From: Cephalotus follicularis
Taxonomy: Eukaryota > Streptophyta > Magnoliopsida > Oxalidales > Cephalotaceae
Direction: 5' to 3'
NCBI GenBank assembly: GCA_001972305.1
Contig: BDDD01000061.1
Coordinates: forward strand, 675,541 to 739,540
DNA length: 64,000 nucleotides
Shown here in pieces: positions 12,309-24,079 of the stretch. The notes below the pieces were generated by a model. The model did no database searches. It saw only the letters and a program-made list of their open reading frames with translations, and was not told the origin of the DNA. A program made the position numbers and the translations under genes. Every line of letters starts with the position of its first letter. Positions within the stretch are counted from its first letter, which is position 1.

Positions 12309-13664
12309 TGCCCACATTTGTTGCGTCTAGCTAAAGACGTAAAGCCTAGCGCTTTGTGGGAGGCAACCCACTGTTTTAATTTTGTATCTTGTTTCTTTTA
12401 TGTTTTTGTTTTTCATTGTTTTTATAGGTAAATTTCATGAAGATTGATAGACTTCGACCCGCCATGATAATATTCGGTAAATCCTACCCCATTGTTCTTT
12501 TTTTTCTTTGCATTGTTCCGTCTATTTCTGTGCATTTATGGTTATTTTTATAGTTGTGTTTCATTGCATTGAGGACAATGTAACGTTTAAGTATGGGGGG
12601 GTTTAGTACCAATGTTCATCTTAATTTTGAAAGTAGGAGTAAATGTGGATATATTCGAAAATAATAGAAAAAACCCCATAGGAGAAATAATAAAAATTTT
12701 GTTTCGAGGAAAAAAAAAGAATGCATCTCAAGGTAGGAGTTTATGCGAGAAAATAAATGAAAATGAATAAAAAGACCGTCTTGAGTGTGTTCGAAGTTTC
12801 ATAAATCTTAGCAACGAGGAGGACAAGGAATCAATGTTCTTGCATATATATATGTATCAAAAAAGAAAAATAATAAAGTACATTTTACCTCTTTGAATTC
12901 AGTTTTGATCTGTAGGCCTATTTGATTAGAGTAATTAAGTCTTAGGGGTGTTTTACATCTAGTTCCTTAAAACCAACTGGTTTGAGAGTAACTGGTCGAA
13001 AGCTCGCTACATGGATCTTATAGAAAGCTTTTGAGATCAAGACATTGCACGAATTTAAGTTGGTAAAATTTTCATTGATCCAATGTGTGGATTGGAAATT
13101 CTTAAGCTACTTAATACTTTGGGTGTTTGGTGTTTGCTCCATTCATGACAACTCATATGGAAAAGTAGTAGAGGAATATATAAAAAAGAAGAAGAAAAAG
13201 AAAAAGAAGAAAATGTGTGTAAGTTTTAAAGTTCTTTGTCCAAATCTGAACTAGGATTTTATGTTACCAAGAATGCATATCTTGATTGGTAAAATGTGTG
13301 AAATAACAGAAAGTTTTAGTAACGCTTCTTGATTGAGATGTGTTTTGATTCTAGAACTTGAAACGAGATAATAAATTTTAAGTATGGGGGTGTTCTATGA
13401 ATTTTTAAGTAGAAATACATTTAGCCTATTGTCAAAGTTTTGATGAACTGAATTTTGTGAGTTTATGCACTGGAAAACACTCATGAGACAAAACTCGTCC
13501 ACTAGGGACACCTAGGGGTTTAAAGGCTTGTTGCATCCGCTAAATGCAATCGTGATTCCTACGAAGTGAGTTAGGTTTTTATGTTTGCTGTTTATGTTTA
13601 TGTTTTCTTGTTGTTAGCTTTCCATCTTGTTTGCTTGAGGACAAGCAAAATGCAAGTATACGGG
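12309..13664 (+). other. Athila 3' non-coding region with polypurine tracts
   Basis: No protein. It has the family's usual landmarks after integrase: 'gcgctttgtgggaggcaaccc' at 12350, two 'taagtatggggg' tracts (about 12587 and 13378) each after a 'gaggacaa'-like phrase or similar, and a final 'cttgaggacaagcaaaa' at 13634 followed by a mutated G-tract just before the LTR. In full-length Athila relatives this space may hold an env-like ORF; none is visible. The 69-aa ORF at 13045 is an AAG/AAA microsatellite. Confidence 0.65.
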
Positions 13665-13870
13665 TATTTAACAAGCATAAAAATGTGTTGTTTTTAGTGA
13701 TATAATTGTTGTATTTTTATGCTTGGAACATATTACTTTGGTGGTGTTTGATTGACTTTCAGGTAAGAAGCTAAGAAGATCAAATTGCAGAAATAATAGT
13801 GAAATTAGCACAATTGAAGAAAAGAAGATCAAAGAGTGAAGAATTGACAAAAATTATGCAGAAACAGGGC

Positions 13871-14160
13871 AAAGCGTCGGCGCTTTGACTGTTAGCGGCG
13901 ACGCTTAACATGAAAGGGCCAACAGTTAAGGCCAATGCGTCAAAGCTTTAGTACATGAAGTTAAAAATCAAATTGCACGCTTTAAGCATCGACGTTTAAA
14001 TTATAGCGTCGACGCCTAGCCTTAAAGTGCGGACGATTTCAAAGAAAGCGTCGACGCTTAAAACTTTCAATTATTCAAGTCGATGCGAACCATAATGCGA
14101 AGCGTATCTCGGCACAACACACCAAAGCGTCGACGCCTAAGACTTAAGCATCGATGCTTA
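13871..14160. repeat. GTCGAC palindrome array, type I (Athila LTR)
   Basis: About nine copies of an AAGCGTCGACGCTT-like word in 290 bp, separated by 10-40 bp of unrelated sequence. One copy (14046-14059) is a perfect 14-bp palindrome. Others are AAAGCGTCGGCGCTTTG (13871), TAGCGTCGACGCCTA (about 14010) and AAGCATCGATGCTTA (about 14147). The same word recurs in unrelated LTR families of this window. Confidence 0.85.
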
Positions 14161-14252
14161 GGACGTATCAGGCAACAAATTTGGAAAGTTTGTACAGTTT
14201 TAGTCAGATTGTAATAGTTAGATTTTTTCCATTTTTATGCATTATGTTAGAG

Positions 14253-14260
14253 TATAAAAA
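14253..14260 (+). promoter_or_regulatory. TATA box of Athila LTR
   Basis: TATAAAAA in an otherwise mixed-composition stretch, about 90 bp downstream of the palindrome array. Position within the LTR fits a U3 promoter. Inferred from motif only. Confidence 0.5.
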
Positions 14261-14374
14261 AAACAACAAGTTAGATTGTGAGAGGTTAGTTTTAACGTGA
14301 AATAAGTCAGTTCTTGGAGAAGGTGCTGCTTGGATGAAGAACAAATTGAAGAATATTGCAGCTACCATCGTCAT

Positions 14375-15207
14375 TGTAATGACTGCAAATTCAATTAATG
14401 TATATTGACTTCCATTGTTATAATAAATATACATTTTAATTGAATTAATTGTCCAATTCTTACAAATTGTGATTGGTAAATTACTTGGGATGAATTGGGA
14501 TGCAATTTGGTGGAAATCCACTTAAGAAACACTAATTTAACCCAGGACAGCCGACTATCACAGGGGAACAGTCGACTGCCTGATGCGTGTGGTGGACAAT
14601 CGACTGTCACATACATCCAGTCGACTGGAAATTCGACAGAACATGTGTCTGTGCAGGTGTCAACTGAACTTGAGCGTGGCATGCATGGGGGTTACGTGTC
14701 CTAAGCTGATACTGTTTGATGTTATTTAACATCATTATTACTGATATTTCACTGATCGAACGAATTATGTGCTATATGCGCAAATTATGGTTTAAACACC
14801 ACTCTCAATGAAAGTTATTATCTACAAGAACTACTGTTTGAATTATGTTACCATATATGCTACTCATGTTAGTATATACCTACTGTTTGGTGCTATTAAC
14901 ACCACTGATAACTGATAGTTCAAAGATTGAGACCATTTATGGGACTTGAACCAAAAATTATGATAGTTACTATCATTTTCAAAGAATGTTTATTATTGAA
15001 AAGAAACTACTGAATTTTCCTCCTACCAGAGAGGTAACTACTGTTTGTTTTTGCGATTTGGAAACCACTACTGTACTGATATCGTTTCCTCATATGAGAT
15101 GTACGATTACTGAAATGATATGTTTCTAAAGAAAACACATTGATATTGCATATTGATTATATATGTAATATTATTACTGATTGTACTGAAAATAACGGGG
15201 TGTGACA
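14375..15207 (+). mobile_element. gypsy-1 5' LTR (internally deleted)
   Basis: 833 bp, while the related gypsy-2 LTR is about 2.5 kb. The start and the end (AACGGGGTGTGACA) match gypsy-2, but the ~800 bp that should precede the end are missing: near 15170-15190 the sequence passes from the 'gtaatattattactg' block straight to 'aaataacggggtg'. It carries a short CAGTCGACTG array at 14550-14640. Confidence 0.8.
14550..14642. repeat. CAGTCGACTG palindrome array, type II (gypsy-1 LTR)
   Basis: Four to five copies in 90 bp: CAGCCGACTAT, CAGTCGACTGCC, CAATCGACTGTC, CAGTCGACTGGA and a half site TTCGACAG. The core CAGTCGACTG is a perfect 10-bp palindrome. The same word forms a longer array in the gypsy-3 LTR (60357-60565). 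Confidence 0.8.
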
Positions 15208-15210
15208 GCA

Positions 15211-15222
15211 TGGTATCAGAGC
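15211..15222 (+). promoter_or_regulatory. Primer binding site, tRNA-iMet type (gypsy-1)
   Basis: TGGTATCAGAGC, the standard plant chromovirus primer site complementary to initiator tRNA-Met, three bases after the LTR end. Confidence 0.88.
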
Positions 15223-15310
15223 ATATTCCATATATGCTAGCTGGGATAAGTTTCTCGAAAATTAGTGAAATGTTTCTTAATGATTTTTGTCATTCCATAT
15301 AGGAAACTAA

Positions 15311-16459
15311 ATGGATCCAAGAAGAGGACGAAGGGGAAGGCGTAGAGCCGACGACGGATTCAATGCTCCGCCAGTACCCGAAAATATTTTGCACATGAAT
15401 GAAGGAGTGAATGTTCCTCCAGTCCATGATGAGAGAAGTAATTTTGACAATCTGGCTGATCTTTTTCGACAGCAGATGCAGGCCAATGCAGCCAATATGG
15501 AACAGATCCGGCAAATGTATGAGGCGAATCGGGCATACCAGCCAGCACCGGATGCTTGTCATGCAGGTGGATTTGGCCGAGATCTGGAGGGATTCATGCG
15601 ACAGAATCCTCCGACCTTTAACGGCGAACTGAATGCTACTGCTGCGGAGCGATGGATTAGAGATCTAGAGAAGATATTTACTGTTCTGGACTGTACAGAT
15701 GAGCAGAAGCTCAGTTTTGCTGTTTACCGCCTGTGGGGCGAAGCTACTTACTGGTCGGAGAGAACAGAAGCCAAATGGTAGGCCCGTGGACTCAACAGAA
15801 CTTGGGACAGATTTCAGTCTGAGTTCCTGGATGCTTATGTACCGCAGATAGAGCATGACAGATGGGAGACAGAGCTAATGGAGTTACGTCAAGGTGACAT
15901 GACGGTAGCTCAATACCAGACCAGATTCGTAGAGCTGGCCAGACACACGCCATATCTTGTGGAGGGATAGTCACGGATGATCCGGAGGTTCCTAAAAGGC
16001 CTTCGACCAGATATCAGATCCAAGTTGTTGATGTTGCAGTTGACTTCTTTTGTTGAAGTTGCAGAGAGGGCGATGATTCTTGAAGAAGATGCTAATGAGA
16101 GGAGGACAGAACGGTCTCGAGCTACTCAATCGAGGGCCGTACAGTCGCAAGGGCAGGGAAGTAATAATCCTACTAGGTCAAACAAGTCTGATAACAGAGG
16201 GGGTTCTCGACGCAACCGATCAAGGACACCTGGCCAGAACAGTCAGCAGAATGTTAGTGGATGTACTTTTTGCGGCCGTCAGAATCATGATGAGTCCGAA
16301 TGCTGGAAGAAGATGGGTAAGTGTTTGAGATGTGGCTCACAAGATCATGTGTTGAATAAATGCCCAATGATGAGGGATCAGGCACGCAGCCAACAGGGGA
16401 GTGCTGGTGCGAGTGGTAGTGTTGCGGCAGCTCAACCGCGGAAGGACTCTAGAAAGGGT
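15311..16459 (+). pseudogene. gag: gypsy-1 gag (two nonsense codons)
   Basis: Capsid-nucleocapsid of a chromovirus-like element. The ATG at 15311 begins a basic 'MDPRRGRRGRRR' N-terminus. Gag core at residues ~95-250 ('FMRQNPPTFNGE', 'AAERWIRDLEKIF', 'QMTVAQY'-like region). Two intact CCHC zinc knuckles lie at about 16264-16305 (CTFCGRQNHDESEC) and 16324-16365 (CLRCGSQDHVLNKC). TAG codons at 15779 and 15968 break an otherwise continuous frame with no frameshift. The same frame runs on into pol, so the gene was one gag-pol polyprotein. Confidence 0.88.
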
Positions 16460-18504
16460 GTCATGAAAGGTAGGGTCTACACCTTATCTAGAGATGATGT
16501 GCCAGAATCTACTACTGTCGTGGGAGGTACCATTTATATATCTGGCATATTAGCACATGTGTTGATTGACCCTGGTGCAACACATTCTTTCATTGCATCT
16601 AGTTTTACTCGCAAGTTGCATGGTGTCACTTCTAGATTGCCATATGTTTTGGAGGTGAGTACTCCTACGGGTACTTGTCTTTTATCTGATACTGTTCTAA
16701 AGGATTGTGAAATAGTAGTAGCTGGGATTGAATTGTCCGCTGACTTGATTGTACTACCTATCCGAGATTTTGACGTAATCTTGGGGATGGATTGGTTATA
16801 TGCTCATCATGCTTGTGTTGGTTGCTACAACAAGATGATGACTTTTTATCTGCAAGATGGGACTGAGTGAAAGTTCATCGGAGAGAAGAATGTTACTGCT
16901 CCGATCATCTCATATACACGAGCACAGAAATATCTGAAGCAAGGATGCGAGGGCTATTTGGCGTATGTGATTGATCATACGAAAGGTATGCCCAGTATTG
17001 ATCAAGTGCCTGTTGTATGTGATTTTTCTGATGTATTTCCAGATGAACTCACTTCACTGCCACCGGAGAGGGACATAGAGTTCAGCATTGAATTATTGCC
17101 TGGTACTGCTCTGATATCTAGAGCACCATACCGAATGGCTCCTGCCGAACTGAAGGAATTAAAAGTTCAACTGCAGGATTACCTTATCAGACCGAGTGTG
17201 TCACCGTGGGGAGCACCGGTCTTGTTCGTAAAGAAGAAGGATGGATCAATGTGGCTATGCATTGATTACAGGCTGCTGAATCAAGTAACGGTGAAGAACA
17301 AATATCCTCTGCCACATATTGAGGACTTGTTCGACCAATTGCAAGGCTCGACTGTGTTCTCCAAACTTGACCTGAGAACAGGCTATCACCAACTGAGGAT
17401 GCAGGAAGGTGATGTGGAGAAAACCGCATTCCGAACCAGATATGGGCACTACGAGTTTCTGATATTGCCGTTTGGTTTGACGAATGCACCTGCAGCTTTT
17501 ATGTGTCTGATGAATAGAGTGTTCCAACCGTATCTTGATCAGTTTGTTGTGATATTCCTAGATGACATCCTGATCTACTCAGAGAGCGTTGAGGAACATA
17601 TGCAGCACCTGAAGATTGTATTGCAGGTATTGCGGAAGGAACAGCTGTACGCCAAATTTAGCAAGTGCGAATTTTGGCTGGATCACGTGACTTTCTTAGG
17701 TCACATAGTGTCGAGTGAAGGATTGTCAGTGGATCCTTCGAAGATTGAGAGCATTGTTGATTGGCCCCAACCGAGGAACGCTACGGAGGTGCGTAGTTTC
17801 TTGGGATTGGCTGGCTATTATCGCAGATTCATCGAGGGGTTCTCGAAACTTGCTACACCACTGACACAGTTAACGCAGAAAAAGTCCAGCTTTGTGTGGG
17901 ATGATTCTTGTGAGGCAAGTTTCCAGGAATTGAAGAGTCGGTTGATTTCGGCTCCAGTGCTGGCATTACCTGAGGGTAATGAGGGGTTTACTGTCTACAC
18001 CGATGCTTCTGGGAAAGGATTGGGATGCGTTCTTATGCAACATGGCAGGGTGATTGCATACGCATCGAGGAAGTTGAAGTCGTACGAGGAGAACTATCCC
18101 GTACACGATCTGGAACTGGCAGCCATAGTATTTGCTTTACAGAAATGGAGGCACTATCTCTATGCAGCTCAGTTTGAAATCTTTACTGACCACAAAAGCT
18201 TGAAGTATCTGTTTTCCCAGAAGGAGCTCAACATGAGACAAAGGCGATGGGTGGAGTTCTTCAATGACTACAACTGTAATATACAGTACCATCCGGGGAA
18301 GGCAAATGTAGTGGCTGATGCGCTTAGCCGCAAAGCGATGATTGCTGGATCTATGGTTTCACAGTGGAACCTGTTGGAAGAATTTCAGAGATGGAATCCA
18401 TTCATGGTTTCCCGAGGAGTGATTGTGGCAAGTATGAGAGCACGACCGGAACTTCTCGAGCGTATCTTGACTGCTCAGTATAGTGATGCTGATTTGTGGA
18501 GACA
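16460..18504 (+). pseudogene. pol: gypsy-1 pol: protease, RT, RNase H (integrase deleted)
   Basis: In frame with gag. Protease at ~16530-16830 with '[10 protein letters not shown]' and 'ILGMDWL'. RT at ~17040-17760 with 'LCIDYRLLN', '[12 protein letters not shown]' and an intact FLDD catalytic box. RNase H at ~17990-18340 ('[13 protein letters not shown]', '[12 protein letters not shown]', 'TDHKSLKYL', '[10 protein letters not shown]'). One nonsense codon: TGA 16868. A 12-nt in-frame deletion near 17183 removes four residues that gypsy-2 keeps. After RNase H the frame runs ~50 residues and enters LTR sequence near 18504, so the last residues of the open frame (to 18532) are read from LTR. Integrase and chromodomain are absent. 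Confidence 0.88.
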
Positions 18505-18858
18505 ACGACTAACCCCTACCATTACAGATTGAGCAAGGACATTGGAGTCTGCTGCCGAAGCTTGGAGAGCTTCTTCTGTTTATCTTTTAAGGTTGTTGTT
18601 TATGTACTGTATTGTATTTTGTAATGAAAGAACGAATCATACCTCGTTTCTTGTTGTATTCCTTATGTTAAGGATCATTTGACTGTACCCGCACGTAGTA
18701 TGGGATGCGTGCGGATGGGTTGTATTTTATATATTCCGGCTTATTGACTACTTCCGCATATTGTTATATTATCGAATGAGATGCTGGAATGTATGTTTAA
18801 TACTGATATCTCCATATATGCCCGTCTAACGCAAGTACCGAAATAACGGGATGTGACA
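18505..18858 (+). mobile_element. gypsy-1 3' LTR, terminal fragment
   Basis: Matches gypsy-2 LTR 33242-33584 from the 'ctaacccctac...cag' block to the end. The junction with pol at ~18504 is a deletion breakpoint. It holds the shared U5-like phrase 'gtagtatgggatgcgtgcgg'. Confidence 0.85.
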
Positions 18859-18863
18859 GTCAT

Positions 18864-19646
18864 GACCGGCTAAGTATCTAATCCTTAGATGTAGATGAAC
18901 ACATGTTTTATATATATATTAAATTCTGGTTTTCTCATTTAATAGCATGTTTGCAAGACAACCTTTTCTTGTTAATGTATGTGGAACATTGATGAGAAGG
19001 AATTTTAATGATATAAAATCTGTTTTAATGTTTTAGTGCTTGTAGCTCTAATTCATTTACATCATACTGTGCAAGACAATATTTTCTTATTAATGTATGT
19101 GGAACATTGATGAGAAGGAATTTTGATGATATAAAATATGTTTTAATGTTTTAGTGCTTGTAGCTCTAATTCATTTAATCATGCAACGATTCTTAATCTT
19201 TTTATGTGATTGCACGAAAGACATCCTTTAACCAATCATCCTTTCGAGAGTATCAAGGTTTGATAGGATAGGCTGTACCTAGGCTAAATCACTATTTTCT
19301 GTGATGTTGCGTTAAACCAGCATTTATGCCATTAATTTGATATATGTGTATATACATGCGGGGATTCTCACATCCAAGGACTATTTTTCTCATATCACTT
19401 TCATATTTATTTATTCACATTGCTTTAGATATTTAATTTGAAGAGTTTAATTTCTCATTGCCATAGTTTAATTCAAATCAATTCTCTTTTCAATTTATTT
19501 CATTTAGTGTTTGTTATTTTTGTTTAATTGCATACTAGTTCATTTTTATAGCGTATCACCGTAGCTCTTCGTGAGAACAATCCCTAGTTTCCATTGTGCT
19601 AAATTGTTAGATTATGGTGATTTTGATTCGGCTTAACAAATATCCA
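18864..19646 (+). mobile_element. Athila-like 3' LTR, right part
   Basis: Resumes after the GTCAT duplication. It aligns from 18872 with 5936-6716, including both copies of the ~118-bp direct repeat. It ends ATCCA at 19646. Confidence 0.8.
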
Positions 19647-20619
19647 TTAGTTGGAGGAAGGGAATTCACCAATCCTAACATTTACACTTAATGAAATTGG
19701 ATTAGGGTTACACACCAAACCCTAACACAAATACCTCATAAACCTGAAACCCTAGCAATGCAAACCCTTAGGGTTTGCTAGGGTTCACACAAGGAAACCC
19801 TAAGGTTCAGCTAGGGTTGCAAACTTTAGACCAAAACCCGAAGCTTTCATCCATACAAACACAAAATATGAAGGAGGATGTTGAGATTCCATTACCTAAA
19901 CTTCAACTCCTTCCTTGGTGTGCTCCCTCTACCTATGATCCAAGCCTTTTGTCTTTACAAAAGATGCTCCCTAAGGGATGACATGAAGCTTCTATGAAGG
20001 CATGAAGGCTATATGTGTTTGTCCTAAACTAATGATCACTCCAATTAAAAGGTTGAATTGAAAGCACAAACAACCTCCACCTAAAGTGATAATCGGGGTG
20101 AAAGGAAGTTGTTTTGTTCTTCTTTCTTCAAGAGCTTGAAGCTCTAACCATGTCCTTCCATGGAGAAGATGAAGAGAAAAGAGAAAGAGAGAGAGCAAAA
20201 GATGGGTCAAGAGTGTTGAATAAGAGAATGAGACAAAGATGTGCAAAGTGAAGTCAATTTTACTTAAGGACTAAGTAATCTCTTTATGCATAAATATCTC
20301 TTCCAACCAATGAATGAGACAAGAGTTCACTCTAATCCATTCTCTCTATATAACACATGAAGGGCCGGCCATAAAGGAAGCAAAATCTGGCCCTCCCTTT
20401 TTCCCACAAGCCTTTCCATTTCACATATTAAACATGCCATGAAAAGTCAACAAAAGTGTGCTAGACAATTTGAGCCATTTGTGCAGCAATTGGGCTGGCC
20501 TCTCTTAGGCAATTTAAGGCCCAATTTTGGCCCACTTTGGGAAGCTAATCCCAGTCCCAATTTTTAATTCCCCAAAAAATGTATAAATAATTATTGTAAA
20601 TTATGGAACAGTGTATTAT
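19647..20619. other. Non-coding flank, probable minus-strand LTR remnant
   Basis: No gene. 19700-19815 is rich in AAACCCTA/TAGGGTTT words, including an inverted pair (GCAAACCC, TTA, GGGTTTGC) at 19760-19778. The rest is GA-rich (20155-20200) and then composition-neutral. General features suggest an inverted LTR, but no end or duplication is visible. Confidence 0.35.
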
Positions 20620-21051
20620 TGTCACACCCGGGATTTTTATTGAATGTAATATTGTACTTCCCGATGTAATCTTATTATGGAATTAATGAGAATAGTGAAA
20701 TTCTCGACTTTGATGATGTTTTCCCTTTTATAATGTCAAATTTTGGAAGAGGACTGATAAGGAAATGTTCAAGGCATTTCGCAATGAAGCCACAATTATG
20801 TTGCCTCAAAACGGTAAATAAAGCTTATTTTTAATGCGCGACAGTAAAGCCCAATGTTCTCATTATTTTTATGGTTATTTTAGTAGCAGTTGGATTTATT
20901 AACATCGCAATTTGCGGGAAAAAATGGACCCAGACCTTAATATCTATCGGTAAAATACAAATAAAGAAAGGGAGAAACAAATTAAGAAAAGAAAAGACAG
21001 AGGACACGGGTGCATAATGTGCCCGTGCAAAAGAAAGAGGCAGGATACGCG

Positions 21052-21052
21052 T

Positions 21053-21079
<27 letters not shown>
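21052..21079 (+). repeat. GA microsatellite
   Basis: About 14 GA units in the LARD-like 5' LTR. The homologous site in the second LTR (26870-26883) has only about 6, so the tract changed length after duplication. Confidence 0.9.
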
Positions 21080-21083
<4 letters not shown>

Positions 21084-22119
21084 TGGGAGGGAACCAGGGA
21101 GAGAAAGGGAGGGAGGGCGCTTGAGACGACACCGGACCCAGCCACCTGTCCGGGAGAGGACGGCGAGCGACCCAGGCACGCCTACCGACGGTAACCTCTT
21201 CCCCATTCTTCTTTTTTCTCTTTTCTTCTCTTCTTCCCCGCCACTGTGCGCGCCTCTGTCATTCATTTTTCGATGCTGTTAGCGTCACGGATGGAGGGGG
21301 TGTTAGGCTAGAAGTTCCGCTCTGTCCATTTCGACGACCGTTGAGGCGTTTCTCGGTCGAAATCGGTCGAGATGTGTCGACTGAGTTGAAACAGTGAGCT
21401 TGACTCACTGCCGCCTGAGACCACGCGTTTGGTGCCAAGTCTCGGCCAGTCTCTGGCACTGACGCATAGGACTGTTGATTTTGTGGCTTTTTTGGGTGGT
21501 GGTCGAAGTGGTGGAAGTCGGACGAGTCGACTCAGTGAGTCGCAACTCATTACCGCCGATGACATGGCGTTCGGCGTTGAGTCACGACGAGTCTTGAGTG
21601 GTTTTGAGTAGATCGTTCAATGTGGAACCTGTTTATGGGTGTTTCACAAAGTGGGTGAGTTGCCCAGAATCTGGCCGGAACTTCGGTGACGATGACATTG
21701 AATTATGTATGTTGATCGTAATGAAATGTGTTGTATGTGCAGTGTGTGATTGGCAATTGGATTTGGCAGTGAGGAATTGATCAATCAGCAAGAACCAAAT
21801 TCGGTTTAACAGTGATTGAGAATGTTCGGCAATTGAACCTGCAGCTCGACTGTGCTGTTGCTGCTGCGATTCCTAACATGGAATTAGAGGTAGGGGGTAA
21901 TTGTAGGGGATTTATACATGCATATTTGAGTTCAACTATAATAAGTGTTCATTTGATGAAATGCAATGGGTTATGGATCGTGTGATTGGTGTCAGGGTTT
22001 CTATGAATAGTTAACCTGTTATGCATATTGCGTTTTACAATGATTGCGGATTGAATGGCATGTGTTGTATGCTTTGAATTCTATTGGTTTTGAGACGTGT
22101 TGAAGGAATCGTGTTTTGG

Positions 22120-22335
22120 TTCGCTTAAACGTCGACGCTATGGACTGTTATACAGAGAATGAGCTCTGTTTTCATGATAAACGCTGACGCTTAGAGAAAA
22201 CGCCGACGCCATGATTTGTTGTGTGTGAGAATGGACACGTATAGCGTTGACGCCTGAGGTTCCTACCTCAAAGCGTCGGCACCAAGGAAATAAGCGCTGA
22301 TGCTTAATGGTCCATGCCTTGAGCGTTGATGCCGA
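22120..22335. repeat. GTCGAC-type palindrome array, type I (LARD-like LTR)
   Basis: About eight degenerate copies, e.g. AACGTCGACGCTA (22128), AACGCTGACGCTTAG, AACGCCGACGCCA, AGCGTTGACGCC, AAGCGTCGGCACC. Spacing 15-40 bp. Homologous arrays at 27935-28140 and 39375-39655. Confidence 0.8.
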
Positions 22336-22768
22336 AGGGATGAGATGTTAACGCGAATAGAGCCCGGTTGCATTTTGAGCATATGTTTGCATTGCATACA
22401 ATTGTGAGTTGGGTTGCTGATTGAGTTATCACTTGATTTCTAAATTGTTCCCTCTTTTTGGGAAGTATGTAAATGGTTTAATAAAATCATTGTTATGTGG
22501 AATTGTAATGTTTTCCAAAAGGATTGTGAAAACGGTTTCAAGGGATTGAGAAACTCTTATGCGAAAATGAGTATTTTTGTGTATTTGAATGTGGTTCGAA
22601 TGGCTGGTTTTACATTTTAAAATGTATTGCTTTCAAGTATTTTGGGATACATTGAATTTACTTGAAAAGGATTGAAAAAGGATTGTTATATATATTGAGT
22701 AAATATATATATCTTTTCAAGTGTTTATACTTATAAATTACTTGAAATGGATTGGAAGACTTTGATGA

Positions 22769-23280
22769 CTACTAAGCTCTGTTGAGTAAGTATCCAAGAC
22801 TGTTAACTGTTTTAAAAGGACTGATGTACATTTGGAAATGTATGGTTTACAAGTATTATATTTGTTAATAATTACTTGTAATGGATTTATTGATTGTGAT
22901 TGGCTGCTAAGCTCTGTTGAGTAAGTATCCAGGAATTCCACTACTAAGCTCTGTTGAGTAAGTAGCCGGAGATTCCATATACAGTAGCTACAAAGTTCTG
23001 TTGAGTAAGTAGCTAGGAATCCCATACAATGGTTACTAAGCTCTGTTGAGTATGTAACCAGGGACTCCCTTTTGGTTACTAAGCACTGTTGTGTAAGTAA
23101 CTGGTTGCTAAGCACTATTGTCTAAGAAACTTGAATTGGATTGATTGATAGATTGTTTGTCCGATGTGACTGATTGATTGTTGTGGCGGTTACTAAACGT
23201 AGAGCGGAAGTATCCGGGTTGCTAAACACAGAGTGGAAGTGACCGGGTGCTAAACACAGAGTGGAAGCATCCCCGTTTAG
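22769..23280 (+). repeat. Tandem hairpin array with covarying stems (LARD-like 5' LTR)
   Basis: About ten units at 22769, 22902, 22941, 22984, 23031, 23074, 23103, 23188, 23219 and 23248. Each has an outer arm such as GCTACT pairing with AGTAGC and an inner triplet pairing across a short loop. Outer arms vary as GGTTACT with AGTAACC-like partners; inner pairs are CTC/GAG (TGTT loop), CAC/GTG (TGTT loop, 23074), CGT/GCG (AGA loop) and CAC/GTG (AGA loop). Changes preserve pairing, which points to a structured RNA or a selected inverted repeat. Confidence 0.8.
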
Positions 23281-24079
23281 AGTGTTGTCCTTTGTGGCAT
23301 GACTGATCGACTAATGATTGATTGACTGAGTGATTGGTTTTCCGTTGTGACATGTTTGACTGTATTGGATTGTTTTGTCCGCCGTGACATGACTGTATTG
23401 GATTGGATTGATTTGTCCTATGTGATATGTTTGACTGGATTGATGGGTCCGTAGTGACCTGATTGATAATTTGTATGGTTATAGCCACTTGGCATAGTCG
23501 TACCGTTTGACCTGTATACATATATTCGTACATATATATATGTATATACATATCGCGTATTGCACATGGTGCATTCATTTCATGGCATTCATTATCATTG
23601 AGTCCCGAAGTGCATTATATTTTCCCTACATATCCGAGTGAGGACAAAAGCTAACCCCCTACATTTCATGTTGATGCAGCGGATTGTCACCATTGGGCTT
23701 GGGTAGCGAAGTGGAGTTTAATTTGTGTTTTCCTTCGACGAATGTTTAAATTAGTCGTTGTAATAATGAATTGTCCTTATGTTGTATTTACTTTGAGAAA
23801 TGTTTACTTTTGAAAAACTGTATTGGTGTTTTAATGTAACTGATCGAATATCAGATCACGCTCCGTTTGAGGGCTTTTGACAATGGTTATAAGATGGTAA
23901 ATGCTAGTATCATGTAGTATGGGATGCATGATACGTGTGGTTTCAGCTTATGATTCATATGCTTCCGCAAGATATTATGTTTTGAAAAGTTTCAATTTAT
24001 TCGTAACTTGCAATGAGCTGAATATATGTTGATTACCATAACCTAAATGTTGTTTGATGGAAACGGGGTGTGACAACAG

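Larger units (their letters stand above)
13665..14374 (+). mobile_element. Athila-like 3' LTR, left part
   Basis: Begins after the degenerate polypurine tract and is cut at 14374 by gypsy-1 (target duplication GTCAT at 14370-14374). It carries a GTCGAC-type palindrome array (13871-14160) and a TATA box (14253). The LTR resumes at 18864. The exact left end is uncertain by a few bases. Confidence 0.65.
14375..18858 (+). mobile_element. gypsy-1: chromovirus-like LTR retrotransposon, internally deleted
   Basis: Bounded by TGTAATGACTGC (14375) and ATGTGACA (18858), with 5-bp duplications GTCAT on both sides (14370-14374, 18859-18863). It is inserted in the Athila 3' LTR. The LTR start resembles that of gypsy-2 (TGTAATAACCGC, 37640). 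Order: deleted 5' LTR, tRNA-iMet primer site, gag, PR, RT, RNase H, then a direct jump into the last 350 bp of the 3' LTR. Integrase, chromodomain, polypurine tract and most of the 3' LTR are gone. Confidence 0.9.
20620..24075 (+). mobile_element. LARD-like 5' LTR
   Basis: TGTCACACCCGGG (20620) to GGGGTGTGACA (24075), 3456 bp. Landmarks in order: 'gcgcgacagtaaagcccaatg' near the left end, a GA microsatellite (21052-21079), a type-I palindrome array (22120-22335), a TA-rich stretch (22685-22715), a hairpin array (22769-23280), the conserved 'gaggacaaaagctaacccc' block (23640) and a U5-like 'tagtatgggatgcatgata' phrase (23917). No coding; the short ORFs are repeat artefacts. Confidence 0.88.

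Noticed and set aside
13045..13254. 69-aa ORF in the Athila 3' region as a possible env remnant
   Set aside because: Ends in an AAG/AAA microsatellite; no signal peptide, no membrane segment pattern and no family match.
22738..23115. Minus-strand ORF with repeated 'TYSTELSS' phrases
   Set aside because: Antisense translation of the hairpin array.
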